NCBI GenBank assembly: GCA_018257865.1
Contig: JAEUBA010000055.1
Location: forward strand, 1-64,000
From: Stereocaulon alpinum
Taxonomy: Eukaryota > Ascomycota > Lecanoromycetes > Lecanorales > Stereocaulaceae
DNA: 64,000 nt
Direction: 5' to 3'
The position numbers and the translations under genes are program-made. Under the pieces are notes generated by a model. That model was not told where the DNA came from. It did no database searches and was given only the letters and a program-made list of their open reading frames with translations. Each line of letters begins with the position of its first letter. Position 1 is the stretch's first letter. Below are positions 11,562 to 23,485 of the stretch, one piece after another.

Positions 11562-12001
11562 AAGAAGCATTAGCATTGGTCTCTTTCAAGCCGAACTTTG
11601 GGCTCTACGTCGTCTATTCCTGACTGTGAAGTGTATCTCCAAAAAAGGAAGATGTAATGTTTAAGGTCATAAGCTTGCAAAGATAGAACCCTGTATAGCA
11701 TCGACCGAACAAGCTAGTAATTTCAATCTGTTCTCCTAAGTGGGATCGAAATTGATGCACAATACAGCCAGTCAATTGTCAAAGGCGGAAAGTCAACGAG
11801 CTAACGCCGAGGCTGCTTACCTAACCTGAGGTAAAATCGAACCGTCACTCATATCATGTATCACGCCGCCACTCCGTTCATGTCTATTGTTTATACGTTA
11901 CAGAATAATCGAGTTGGGTCTTCGCTTGATTTAAATGCAGAAGGTCTTAATCGTATGTTCACCTGGCAGTCCGTGCCTTACCTGAGCGCATCTGCCATCC
12001 T
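11562..12001. other. Short intergenic region
   Basis: Terminator of the DUF1295 gene and promoter of the m-AAA protease gene. No further gene seen. Confidence 0.5.
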
Positions 12002-14964
12002 ATGATGACCACACTCCTACGGCGATCGAGCAATCTCGCGCGAATATCAACGTCGAGTCTCGAGTCATCACTCTGCCCACACTCATCCTCTCTACCTAAA
12101 TTGGTGTCGAGGCCATCACGTCTTGCAGCCTCGAGGAGACGTACCTACGCCACTGACAAACCCGGGGATCCGAAAGAATCTAAAAATGCGGAGGCTAATA
12201 CATCAGGAAAGGTGGTAGCTGGCAATGGAGAGAAAAAGGGCAAAGCGGCGCCAGGTTTCGAGCGACTCTACGATAATGCAGGACCTATGTCTCCGCAAAG
12301 TGCACGCTCCCAAGAATCTCTTCAATCATCTAAGCACAGGGACACAGATGCACAAAGCAAAGCGGCCCCGGGTTTCGAAAATCTCTACGACAAGACAGGC
12401 CCAATGTCTCCAGGGTCTTCCAACGATCCCAATTCACCCCAGATGTCCAAGCTCACTAAAGAGGAACAGCAGGCGGTCGACAGACTGATGGAGACATTAA
12501 AGCAAGGCCTACCCGTTTCGCAGTCAAAAGTACTCGAGGAAGCTTTTAGTGATATGAAACGCACAGGTATTCCCATGGAGATTCGAGAGGTCATGAACAA
12601 GCTGAAGGACAAGCCTCTGGACCTTGCGAACGCCGCGCAGCTAATCCGATTGACCAATAAAGTGGGGCGGCAGTACGCTGAGAAAAAGATGTCAGAGGAA
12701 GATCGAAGCTCGTCAAGTTCGCAAAATAAGAACAGTAAAGGTTCGAAATCAGGTGACAAAGACAAGAAGAAGTCAGGAGAATCGTCAAGCTTCAAGGAAT
12801 TCACAGCGAGCATGGACACGTCGACTTTCTTAGTTACCGCATTGGTGGGCTATCTGCTATACCGGACTGTGATACCGGGCGAGAACTCCAAAGAGATCAC
12901 ATGGCAAGAGTTCAAGACAACTTTTCTTGACAAGGGCTTGGTAGACAAATTGACAGTGCTCAATCGCAACCGGGTCCGCGTCGACCTCCACCGTGAAGCC
13001 ACGGGCAGGGTGTACCCCGAGAGCCCTGCACAGCACGGTAACTTCCGGTACTATTTCAGCATCGGATCTGTGGAGGCATTTGAAAAAAAGTTAGAAAGAG
13101 CGCAGAACGAGCTAGGCATTCCGAGCTCTGAGCGCATCCCAGTGTCCTATGTGGACGAAGTGCCTTGGCTCAGCGGTCTTTTCACTTTCGCTCCTACTCT
13201 CGTGTTCATCGGTGGACTTTATTGGTTATCGAGACGTGCTGGAGGAGCTGGAGCATCCGGTCAAAGTGGCATATTCGGCATCGGCAAGAGCAAGGCCAAA
13301 AAGTTCAACCATGAAACAGATATCAACATTCGCTTCAAGGACGTCGCAGGTATGGACGAGGCTAAAGCAGAAATCATGGAATTTGTCAGTTTCTTGAAAG
13401 AGCCGGGTCAATACCAAAGATTAGGAGCCAAAATACCACGAGGTGCATTGCTGTCAGGTAAGTTCACCTACCGACTGCCCTGCTGAGGACTCGGGGCTTG
13501 AGAGTTGCCCGTGCCCATCGACACTCTTAACTAAGATCTTATTTTAGGTCCACCTGGGACCGGCAAAACGCTTCTAGCGAAGGCTACCGCGGGAGAGTCA
13601 CAAGTTCCTTTCTTCAGTATAAGCGGTTCTGAATTTGTTGAGATATTTGTCGGTGTTGGTGCTTCTCGAGTACGAGATCTCTTCCAAAATGCTCGGAAGC
13701 ACGCACCTTGTATCATCTTCATCGACGAAATCGATGCTGTTGGGAAAGCCAGAGGCAAAGGTGGATTTTCTGGTGGCAATGATGAGAGAGAAGGAACTTT
13801 GAATCAGATACTTACAGAGATGGATGGATTTAATACCACGGAACAGGTCATCGTCTTGGCGGGTACTAACAGGCCAGATGTCTTAGACAAGGCTCTTCTA
13901 CGGCCGGGCCGCTTTGACAGACAAATCTCTATCGACAAGCCAACGATGGAAGGACGGAAGCAAATCTTCCGAGTCCATCTTGGTAAGATAGTGACATCCG
14001 AGAACATGGATCACTTGACTGGCAGACTTGCAGCCCTCACCCCAGGCTTCTCTGGGGCAGACATCGCCAATTGCGTCAATGAAGCCGCTCTCATAGGTAT
14101 GTCACTATGGGACTCCCTTACGAAAGCTCTCCACTGACACCTGATTTTCCAGCTGCACGAACAAGCGCCGACAAAGTCACCATGACCCACTTTGAGCAAG
14201 CCATCGAGCGTGTAATCGGCGGTCTTGAAAAGAAATCCCTTGTCCTCAACCCCGAAGAGAAACGCACAGTCGCCTATCACGAAGCCGGCCACGCAATTTG
14301 CGGCTGGTTCTTCAAATATGCCGACCCCCTCCTCAAAGTCTCCATCATCCCCCGCGGCCAAGGGGCCCTCGGCTACGCGCAACTACTGCCCCAAGGCGAC
14401 GTCTACCTCATGAACGTCAATCAGCTCATGGACCGTATGGCCATGACCCTCGCCGGCCGCGTGAGCGAAGAACTCCATTTCGACACCGTCACCTCAGGTG
14501 CCAGTGATGACTTCAATAAAGTCACACGCATGGCGACAGCAATGGTCACAAAATGGGGCATGTCCTCTAAGATCGGCTACCTCTACTTCGAAGAAGATCA
14601 ACAGCAACTACACAAGCCCTTCTCAGAGGAAACAGCCCGCAACATCGACAGCGAAGTCCGAAGAATAGTCGACGAAGCATATAAACAATGCCGCGAACTC
14701 CTCGTAGAAAAGAAACGAGAAATCGGCCTCGTCGCCGAAGAACTACTAAGCAAAGAAGTCCTTGGACGCGAAGACCTAATTAGAATCCTAGGCAAACGAC
14801 CCTTCGAAGACAACAAAGAATTCTCGAAATACTTCGATGGACCAGGTGGTTTCGGCATGCCGCCGCCTCCTCTGCCGCCTAGTGACCAGCCTCCGCCAGA
14901 GGGTAATTCACCTGATGCGCCTGGAGGGGCTGTGGCTATAAGGAGGGGGGATCTGTTTCGATAG
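12002..14964 (+). CDS. Mitochondrial m-AAA protease subunit (FtsH/Afg3/Yta12 family)
   Basis: Three exons (12002-13457, 13548-14096, 14153-14964) encode 938 aa. The N-terminus is basic and Ser-rich (matrix presequence). Two membrane spans (about residues 277-297 and 393-412) flank a small intermembrane-space domain of the FtsH_ext type. The AAA module has Walker A GPPGTGKT (split by intron 1 at its first Gly), Walker B IIFIDEIDAVG and the SRH GTNRPDVLDKALLRPGRFD. The zinc protease motif HEAGH lies at about residues 711-715. The tail is Pro-rich. m-AAA proteases degrade misfolded inner-membrane proteins and mature MrpL32; whether this is the Afg3 or the Yta12 paralog I cannot decide. Oddity: residues ~80-97 and ~119-137 are near-copies (KAAPGFERLYDNAGPMSP versus KAAPGFENLYDKTGPMSP). 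Confidence 0.95.
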
Positions 14965-15531
14965 CTTGTGTTTGTTTGTGGTATAGCATTTTGCATTGAG
15001 GTATAAGCGGGGGGCTGAGGGCGTTGTGTAGTTAAGAAGGAGCGGAGCATGCTTGTAGATAGGAATGAGAAATCGTCACTCGTATACTGTCTTTCAAGGG
15101 AACGTGGGAAAAACCATCCTACAACGTACTTTGCACTTCGGAGTCTCTATCAAATTCACAGCTTACATCTCTTGCCAGGATTGTTTATTGTCAATATCTC
15201 AGATACTCCTACGAAGCGTGTGATTGGTAAGTGAACTCACTTTCGGAAACGCTTTTCCGTTGCTATGTCCGCTCGATAGAGCTACCTAATTATGTCCATA
15301 GAACCATCAGTGCGTGAACAACATATAATGATTCCCGCACCAGTAAACGCCATGCCACCACGCCCAATGCTAAAACACAAGAAGCTACAAGGAAAGGATA
15401 GCTTAGAATCTCGCTCACCGTACACCACCAATGCGCGCTATAAAAACAAATGCGGATAGCTCGAGAACCCCAGGCCGTAACTGCTACCAGATCGCTCAAC
15501 AAACACAACGACCAAGAAACTTTTCCCTTTC
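14965..15531. other. Convergent intergenic region
   Basis: Between two convergent genes. The left part is G-rich on the + strand and the right part C/A-rich. No gene recognised. Confidence 0.5.
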
Positions 15532-18500
15532 TTATGTCTGCATATGCCCATTCAACCCATTCTGCTGCTGCTGCTGCTCCTGCTGCTGTCCTTGCGCTTG
15601 GCCCGGATCAAAAGCGGCCGGAAACCCATTAATACCACCACCCATGTCTCCCCAATCCCACTCGAAAGTCATAGGCATCTGCCACAGATCCTGCGGCACG
15701 AATGGCTGCCGGAAAGAGCCCATATCAATGCCGTCAGGCGAATAGGGTTGCTGGCTGTCCGGAAGGGTATTGGGGAAGCTTTCGAGGGTTGCGGTTGCGG
15801 GCGTCGACATCAGATTCGAGTAGTCAGCGCCGCTGAAGTCCATGGGAAGGTTCATGTCTGAGAGGGAGGGCGAAAAGCCTTGTAGGTTTGGGGTGAATTG
15901 TTGGTTGTTTAGGTCGCCTGTAAAGTTTGGAGCGGTGGGAGTGAAGATATTTTGTGGTGTAGCAGAGTTGTTAGATTGTGGTGTTGGCGGCGCAGGGCGC
16001 TTTTGCGGTACGTTTAATTGAGGGGTTTGAGATGGGTCGTTCTCGTTGATCTTACTATTTCTTCGTTTACGGCGCGAGTGTGATTCTTTGTCGACTTTAT
16101 CGATGACGACACGGGCGATGCGCTCGAATTCGGCGCAGACGCCTAACATGCGTTTGACGCCGCCCTGTTCTTCAGTGACTGCGAGGAGGGAGAGGAAACT
16201 GACGACTTGATTCATTAGTTTTACGTCTGAGCGTGCGCGGGCGTCTTGAGGATTTTGAAGGATGTTGGCGAAAAGAGTAACAAGTGCTGAGACTGGGAAG
16301 TAAAGTATCAACCTGCCAGATCGTTAGCAGGATATTTGGTGGAATCGGGCATAGGAACTCACCAGACACAAGAGTAGTCACCCTGTGGGATGTATCTGAT
16401 CAGGTGGATGGAGGCTCTTGCAGCCTGTACACACAGTGCGGCAGAGGAGAAGACCCTTGGGTTGAGAGGCCTTGCGTTCAGACCCTGTATCGCGAAATTT
16501 GATAGGCGGCTTGTCCAGTATCCATGGTGAACAGACATACGGTGAATTGTAGTAAGGCAATTGTAGTAAGCGAAGTGTAGGACCACGACGTGGAGAATCA
16601 ATGGAGTATGGGAAGCTTTGATCTCATGTTCTGGCCGGAAGTCAAGAGGTATGCTGTCTTTCCACTCCTCAAGTTCCCTATCGAGTTCACCAATAGTGTT
16701 CAACAAGGCACCGTCTGATTGTCTCGATGCTTTCGTCGAGTATAGCTGCTTGTAAACCTTGCTCTCGATCGTTGCAAAGGTACACATGAACCTGAAAAGG
16801 TTGGCCTTGCCCTTGCCATCGGCCAGAGGAATGTTGCCGATGTTGTCGATTGGATCCTCCGTGGGTAGATCGACGTTCATGTCATCATCATCTTGCGCCG
16901 GCGGCCGCCCTGACCGTAGGCAAATACTGTTTTACATCAGTTCTGCGGAAGTGATAGGAATGCCATTGGCTTACTCTTTGTCGACTAGGTAGGCAATCCA
17001 GAACACCCGTTTCCGCTGCTCGATCTCCACTGGATTGAGGTTAAAGCCTGAACCTCGCTTGTGAAGACCTATGCTGTTCGCGAGTCTGATCGCTGCTGCA
17101 ACAAGAAAGAAAGAAGGTTGAGGATTGGGGGTGCCTAATAGGAAGAGTGCCTGTTTGTAGACATTAGCTCGAGCGTTATGTCAAGTACTCAAGGGTTGCT
17201 CACCATGCCAAGCAATGCTTGCACACTGAGTAGATCTGTGTTCCGCATTGTGAGCTCCGTGAGGACTCCCATCGCGTTCTTGAGAAAACCCCATGCCTTC
17301 TTGTCCTCCTGTTGTGGTACCAGGTTGCTCATCACCCTCAGTCGATGCGCAATGGCCAGCGCAACATTGAGACTTGCCCACCAGCCCGACCCCTCGTATG
17401 GAGTGCGCGAAAAATGCCGGTTGACCAGATGCATAAATGTAGGTTCGTGGAAAAGTGGAAACATGCAATTGAAGTTCTCAAAATAATCCTTTAGCAAAGA
17501 AAGTGTCTCGTCTCGAGGTGGAAGTTGTTGGAATGTTCTCCGCGCGAACATGTCGTCAAAGACTTCAGGCTTCCAATATGCCCATTTGACGTCGTGTACA
17601 TCTGCTGCTGCTATCATATCTTGGAAAGAGCTGTCGCCAGTCTTGTCATTAACCCATTGGATGCCTTTCGGAGAGAATATAGAAAATCCAGAAGAGGATC
17701 CTGCGCACTGTGAGCACAGCTAACGAAGTACCCGGTTCTAATTTACCTATGTATCTTGTTTCACCACAATTGTTGGTGACGAGTGAGCACATCATGTCCG
17801 ACAATTCCTCGACTGCCTCTTCCTTCTCTTTAGGTGGTTCTCCTGGGGATGCGACAGAGTCTCGCGGAGTAGGTAGCCTAGCCGCTTGTGGTGTTCTCTG
17901 TGGTGACTCGAGGTTCCGGGGTTGGCTTCCAGAGGGTGAGGATATTGGTGTGCCAGCATTGCTCTGGCTGTAGGCCTTGTCTGCCAGTCTCTTTTCTAGC
18001 GTACCTAAATCTGTCCGATCGTCGTCTTCCGCTCCCAGCAGCCCAGAGAGCTTCAGCAGAGACTCCATCCTTCCCAGACGGTTCTCCAATCCTTCGATGT
18101 ATTTTGCGCTGAACTCCAATCAGCACATGAATGGTCATGCTTGCGGTGGAGTGCATACCCCTTTGGAGGGTTCCGTTTCTTCTCAACTTGCGTGAATATG
18201 CACTCTGTTTTGTAATTGATACAATGTGAACATGCTGGCATCTTCCCATCACACTTGATTTTCTTCTTTCGGCACATATCGCAAGCCTGGCACAATCGTC
18301 AACCTGCCAGTCATGGAACGGATGCATAGTGAATACATACTCTGGCTATCCTCCGTCTCTTTGCATCCCCATTCTCATCATGGCCGCCATCTTGGTCCTG
18401 TCCATCTGTCTGAATGTCACTGAAATCGAAGTTGGGTACTGTAGGCGAGCCATCAACACCATTCGCTCCAAAGTATTGAGGAGGAGGGTTCGTAAGCGGA

Positions 18501-18550
18501 GGGAGGTCGTATGAGTTTTTGAGTGGACGGGACTGCTGAAACTGGTCCAT
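15532..18550 (-). CDS. Zn(II)2Cys6 fungal-specific transcription factor
   Basis: Seven exons (18550-18341, 18286-18159, 18108-17747, 17700-17204, 17150-16975, 16926-16363, 16312-15532) give 905 aa. The binuclear cluster uses Cys 72, 75, 82, 89, 92 and 99 (ACDMCRKKKIKCDGKMPACS onward), and the first intron falls just before it. A linker and heptad-like coil (AKYIEGLENRLGRMESLLKL) follow for dimerisation. The middle-homology fungal_trans domain spans roughly residues 290-620, with the typical RLANSIGLHKRG and RVFWIAYLVDKD motifs. The C-terminus is disordered, Asn/Pro/Gln-rich, ending in a CAG-encoded Gln run, probably an activation domain. The regulon cannot be told from sequence. Start: ATG at 18550, the only in-frame ATG before the cluster. 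Confidence 0.9.
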
Positions 18551-18929
18551 AATGGATCGCTGTACAGCTCTGGTTGTCGGGGAACTAAACAAATGTCGAG
18601 TAAGATCTTATAATGACGCGGTCACCATCTCCGCTATGAGAGCTAAGTCCGGTAAGAGCGGCGAAGACTGCAAAGTTAATTGTGACCTTTAGGAAGGTCA
18701 CGGGCCAAGAGATTCGGCCTTCGCTATTATTATTTGGTTTTTGTGTATCAATTTCCATGAATGCGTCTCAACATCAGATCGATTAGGCTACAGTCAATGC
18801 GCTCTGCTATGTCAGCACTCACGTGAATTGATCGACGATATTCCCGCGCCTCGGTTGAGTTTCGACGGCCCTAGCGCTATCACCTCTTTTAGCGATCTCA
18901 TTAGACAGATCTTCATTAATAAATTATTG
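18551..18929. promoter_or_regulatory. Divergent region between Zn2Cys6 factor and hydrolase
   Basis: Holds both promoters. The part from about 18828 to 18931 is open in the frame that continues into the hydrolase but has no ATG, so it is read here as 5' leader. Confidence 0.4.
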
Positions 18930-20393
18930 ATGTGAGTGGAAGGACACAGCAAAGCGTTCTAGCTGAGAAACTCTGACATCGAATGAAGGGCACCTCTTAA
19001 AGCTGCGGAGATACTTGAACACCCAGAGTTTGATCACGTAGTATGGGACCTGAAGCCTGCGAAGAAAGGCAAAGCTACTGTTGCAAAAGGGCGCGGAGGA
19101 CCCATTCAGATTGCCTACGAGATCCATGGAAATGGCCCAACACGTCTTGTGGTAGGATACTGCGACTCCTGCAGCTTTTCTTGACATTGAAGGCTTCCGA
19201 GTATCTACCGTTTGGTCGTGTTTAGTGCTTTTTCTTAGCTCAAAACCTGCTACATTGGGAATGGCGATTCTACAAAGCTGATGTTTATTCATTACCAGTG
19301 GATCATGGGATTGGGAGGCTTCAAGACTGCATGGCAGCGCCAATCGAAGGACTTCGGTCATGGCCAGAACACCAATCGTGACCAAAGTACTAAATATTCT
19401 TGTTTAGTCTTCGACAATCGTGGTGTGGGAGAGTCGGATAAGCCATTGGCTCGATACTCTACTTCAGAAATGGCAAGAGATACTCTAGAGCTTGTTGACC
19501 ATGTTGGTTGGACGTCGAAACGTGAATTGCATGTCATTGGCGTTTCTATGGGCGGCATGATTGCTCAAGAACTGGTAAGAGACCCAGCACCATACCAATA
19601 TACTGTCATCTGGATCTCAAGCACGTGTTCTAATCTGCCAGGCTTATCTGGCACCTGAGCGGGTTGCCTCTCTGTCCTTGATCTCGACAGCGCCATATAT
19701 ATTTAACACTGTGGTCCGTATACCTGCAGAGCCTGATACTATCGATCGCTCACAAGCCTGAAGGGATTCATTGAGAATCTGAGGAACAGAGCAGACATGT
19801 TGTTCGTCAACCGTCCGTCACTCTCCTCGAGGGTGGCGTGCTGAATATACGTCTAGTATACCCAAATCGAAAGACGTCGAGCTTACTAACCTCAAAGGCC
19901 GCATGTTTAGCCAAGCTTGGCTCGATGAACCAGATGCTGAAGGTCACTTTCCTACTAACGGTGACCGCTTTGCTGCGCAAGAGGTGAACAAACGGAGAGA
20001 CACTGAGGGCTACGTAAGCATTTTTGCGCTCATTATAATCTCGAATTCTGGACCTCATCTCAAAGAGGTGTTGCTGACTCGAATTTAATAACTCAGACCC
20101 GTACAGGCTTCATTTGTCAAGCTATTGCTGCAGGGTGGCATCACAAAAGTCCGAAACAATTAGAGGAGATTGGCGACAAGGTGGGTAGGGAGAGGATACA
20201 AGTGGTCCATGGAACATTGGATCGTATGATTACACCTCCCCACGCAGATCTCTTGTTCAAGGGGCTTGGGGGGAAGGAGAAAGGGGTGACGATGGTGGTC
20301 GTTGAAGGAAAAGCACATGGACTGCCAATGGAGTGGAGGAGAGATTTCACAAAGTTGATAGGTGGGTTTGTGGAGAAGACTCAAACATTGTGA
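18930..20393 (+). CDS. Alpha/beta hydrolase fold protein
   Basis: Seven coding segments (18930-18931, 18989-19151, 19299-19574, 19642-19713, 19764-19801, 19857-20013, 20097-20393) give 334 aa. Motifs: oxyanion-loop strand VWIMGLGGF, FDNRGVGESDKP, nucleophile elbow GVSMGGM (Ser), and a late histidine in KAHGLP; a candidate acid is Asp in HGTLDRM. Substrate unknown. No ATG lies in frame before the conserved N-terminus (family members start close to H-P-E-F-x-H-V-V-W). The model therefore uses AT at 18930-18931 joined to G at 18989, so an intron would split the start codon. Two internal introns use weak donors (GTCCGT at 19714, GTTCGT at 19802), chosen because they restore the family reading frame. 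The fold is sure; exon ends in the middle are less so. Confidence 0.75.
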
Positions 20394-20872
20394 ATAGCGT
20401 TTGTTGTACTAGAATACACTCGAGTCGCGAATTTGCCTATTTACAATCTACAGAAATTAAGAACAGGTTCATCTTGAGACCAGTCGAGCAACCGGTCAGA
20501 CCATTCTTAGATCAAAGGAGCTACTAAATCGTCAATACCGGTTTGATCTGAGCCGCGACGTTATATGCTTCCGTCGTAAAGGAACGGGGAACATGTTGTC
20601 TTGGATATGAATATGATACATGTCTTCGAAATGTGGGCGAATGGCAACCCCTTTATGTATACTCCGAATCGAAGCCATGGCTGAGAGGAGTAATTCCATT
20701 CGGTGATTGGCTCTATTATCCGAGACCAACTGACAACACTATCATCCTCCTGAGTTCTTACGCCAGATGATATCCCAGGAGCAACCAGGAGCTCAAAACC
20801 TCCAACGCCGCGCTAATGCATACCCAAGTCCACGCTATGCACAAACACATATATACAACATCTTGAATCCAT
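20394..20872. other. Convergent intergenic region
   Basis: Between convergent hydrolase and PAM18 genes; nothing else recognised. Confidence 0.5.
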
Positions 20873-21315
20873 CTAAGCTCTCGTACTCTTTTCCAAGAAC
20901 TCCTTCGCTTCGTTGACTTTCGTCGCTAGATACGGACTCCCTCCTCGATCTGGATGGTTCAGAAGCATAAGCTGCCGATGATTTTTGCGGATTTTCTCTT
21001 TCGTGAGCATCCGTTCACTATGCACCAGAAAATCAGCCAGGCTTTCAGCAATCTAATCGTCGGTGGCCGTACTTGAGCGATAATATCAACGATGCCTCTC
21101 TCTGATTCATCTTGGGCTCGAAACCGCCTTTGTAGAAAGCTTTTCCTAAGGCGCTGACGCCTGCTGCCCCACCTCTGTATTTCCGGAAAGCTACCAAGCC
21201 AGCGCGCCCCTGTGAAGTGGTGTTAGTCGCTATAAACAGGGAAGCCATCTGGGGTGTTTCTCACGAAGAATGCTGCTGCAGCCACTCCTACCCCAACCGC
21301 AAGGACCGTCGTCAT
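20873..21315 (-). CDS. PAM18: Mitochondrial import motor J-protein (TIM14/PAM18)
   Basis: Three exons (21315-21265, 21209-21073, 21017-20873) encode 110 aa. A single N-terminal membrane span (TVLAVGVGVAAAAFFG) is followed by the conserved AFYKGGFEPKMNQREA linker and a degenerate J domain with the HPD tripeptide in LLNHPDRGGSPYLA. It ends within the final helix (KVNEAKEFLEK). Pam18 sits in the inner membrane at the TIM23 channel and stimulates the ATPase of matrix Hsp70 during presequence import. Length and all three introns fit family members. It is divergent from RLP24 with 282 bp between start codons. Confidence 0.95.
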
Positions 21316-21597
21316 ACTCGAACGGCGCTCGTTTTCAGGCGCCAGTGAGATAATTTTGCGAAGAATCAAGTGGGTTGTCCAGTTGCTGGCTCGCAAATTC
21401 GAGCTGGGTGAACGAATGGGTCTTTGCCGGGCGGCGTTATTGAATTTGCCCGCAAAGGAGGCTAAGCTGTGTCTGCACTAGCCTCGCCAAGCGTCAACGG
21501 AACATTTTCCACGGTTCTAATATTGCTCGATTTATCCTCACTCTTCTGCTTCGGGCAAACTCTCTACAGATCCTCAGATACAGTATAACCTGCAAAC
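21316..21597. promoter_or_regulatory. Divergent promoter between PAM18 and RLP24
   Basis: 282 bp between two outward-pointing ATG codons. A pyrimidine-rich stretch precedes the RLP24 start. No specific operator recognised. Confidence 0.55.
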
Positions 21598-22271
21598 ATG
21601 AGGGTGGAAACTTGGTGCGTATTCATAGCTTTGCTCATCTTCAAGAAAGGAGAGATATGTACTGACGCTACGTGAAGCTACTTTTGTAGTAGGCCTCAAT
21701 ACCCTTCAAAAGGCATAACCTTCGTTCGCAATGATGGAAAGAAATTCATGTTTTGCCGCAGCAAATGCCATAAGAACGTGTGTATTACAAACTAAACGGA
21801 AAGTATCTTAGCTCATTGGTGTAAAAGTTCAAGATGAAGCGAAACCCAAGAAAACTGAAATGGACAAAAGCCTTCAGAAAATCAGTCGGCAAGGAAATGA
21901 CCGTCGACACCACCCTCACCTTCGCCGCCCGCCGCAACATCCCCATCCGCTACAACCGCGACCTCGTCTCAACCACGCTCAAAGCCATGCAACGAGTATC
22001 AGAAATCAAAGCGAAGAGGGAGAGAGTGTTCTATAAAAACCGTATGGCAGGCAACAAGGAGAGGGAGAAGGCTGCGAACAGGAAGTTAGTGGCTGAGAAT
22101 GAGCATTTGCTACCACGGATTAGAGGGTCTGAGAAATTGGCTGCGGAGGTGGAAGACACATTGGAGATGGAGGCTATGGAGATACCGGCGCAGAAAGAGA
22201 AGAGCAAGAAGAGGGTCAAGCAGCGGATGGTGGTTGGTGGAGGCGTGGAGGATGAGATGGATGTGGATTGA
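21598..22271 (+). CDS. RLP24: 60S ribosome assembly factor RLP24
   Basis: Three exons (21598-21614, 21678-21777, 21828-22271) encode 186 aa; the first exon is only 17 nt. The L24e-like zinc ribbon is intact (two Cys in ETCYFCSRP, two in FCRSKCHKNF), followed by the family's MKRNPRKLKWTKAFRK and a Lys/Glu-rich C-terminal helix. Rlp24 occupies the site of eL24 on pre-60S particles and recruits the AAA ATPase Drg1 through its C-terminus, which then releases it in the cytoplasm. Extended C-terminal tail DEMDVD. Codon choice changes sharply along exon 3 (C-ending codons around 21901-21960, G-rich codons from about 22010). Confidence 0.96.
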
Positions 22272-22453
22272 AGGGCTACTTTATACGGATGAAATGATAC
22301 CATGTTCATAGCGAGGCGTTAGGATATCCAATGACAATTCGTGCAGTAGAATCAGAAACGGATGATATGTACAGTACAGTTAGCTCCAGAGACAAGCGTT
22401 TACGGATATCATATGTGAGCCTGTCGTTCTCTGAGACGCTGTTCCGGGCTCGC

Positions 22454-22971
22454 TCAAACACCATAATCAAGCTTTTCTTTCCCCAAATGCGCCTTCTGAG
22501 GCTCCTGCAAACCTGCCTCTACATCTTTCACAACCTGCTGATGTGCCTTCTCTTGAGCTATTGACGCCCTCTGTTCGTCCGCTTTCTTCTTCTCCTCATC
22601 CTCACCTTTGTAATTGCCAGCGCCCCCTCTCCCACGGTACCCTCCTACCTCTGGAGGCTTGTTCTCCTGGAGTGCAGGAGTCACATTGGTATTTTCAGCA
22701 GTGGCTGCTGCGAGCTTGGTGCTGCTTGCATAGTTGCCAGCACCGCCGCGACCAGAACTTGCATATTCGGGCTGAACTCTCTTCACGTCTTCAGCCGATG
22801 CGATAGGAGCATTGCCTTGGGCTTCAACGTCCTAGCAAAGCCGTCAATTGGGCGCACGTTAGAAAAGAAGAGGACAACTTCCACCTTCGTAGCCCGTTTG
22901 GCAATAGCCTCGACATCTTGCTGGCTGTAGAAATTACCCGCGCCTCCTCTACCGACCTTTTGGTAGTCCAT
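22454..22971 (-). CDS. PAR32-like protein (DUF3602) with GRGGAGN repeats
   Basis: Two exons (22971-22885, 22831-22454) encode 154 aa. Three copies of the short motif GRGGAGN followed by Tyr or Phe are spread over the protein (first near residue 8), with a highly charged C-terminal half (EDEEKKKADEQRA). This is the signature of DUF3602, the family of yeast Par32, a phosphoprotein that inhibits ammonium transporters after TORC1 inhibition. The protein is probably disordered. The donor GTGGAA is weak but is needed to join the two frames. It is convergent with RLP24 (182 bp between stops). Confidence 0.8.
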
Positions 22972-23485
22972 GATTACTTTTGCAGGGCAAATGCAGGGAT
23001 CGGCAGACATGAGCCTCAAAAGGCGATTGGCGGACAAATAGCGTCATACCTGCGGTACCAGCGGCCGACCGTTGACAACGCTTGGCTTGAACAAACGTCA
23101 CCCGAATATCTCCCAGACTTCCATCACTTCTTGGGGTTATGCTTGTTCGTTGTCGGAAAAGATAAGCACATGACTGTTGATGCCTTCAAGCACGACCGAA
23201 ATTCACTACACCGCCAATCTCACACCTACCTGAAACTCATTAGCGGCTTCCTCCGCTTGCCACAGCTTGTCACTTCAGGCATCGGCAAAGCATGTATCTA
23301 AACTCACTGCATTTGGCGCACTGCGAAACCTGAGAATCAACACCCCATCGAATCATACGGACCCCAAACTCTGTGCATTCGTACTTTAGGTCTCGGTTTA
23401 CTATTCACAAACCTCTTATCTATAAACGCTCTTTATGGTATGCCGTCTTGAAAAATAGCGACCGAGTTCCAATTAAATTTCGAAC
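22972..23485. promoter_or_regulatory. Divergent region between PAR32-like gene and second Zn2Cys6 gene
   Basis: 514 bp between outward ATG codons; no open frame of note. Confidence 0.45.

Noticed and set aside
15555..15600. CTG/CAG trinucleotide run as a separate microsatellite
   Set aside because: It is the coding sequence of the C-terminal Gln tract of the Zn2Cys6 factor and is short and interrupted.
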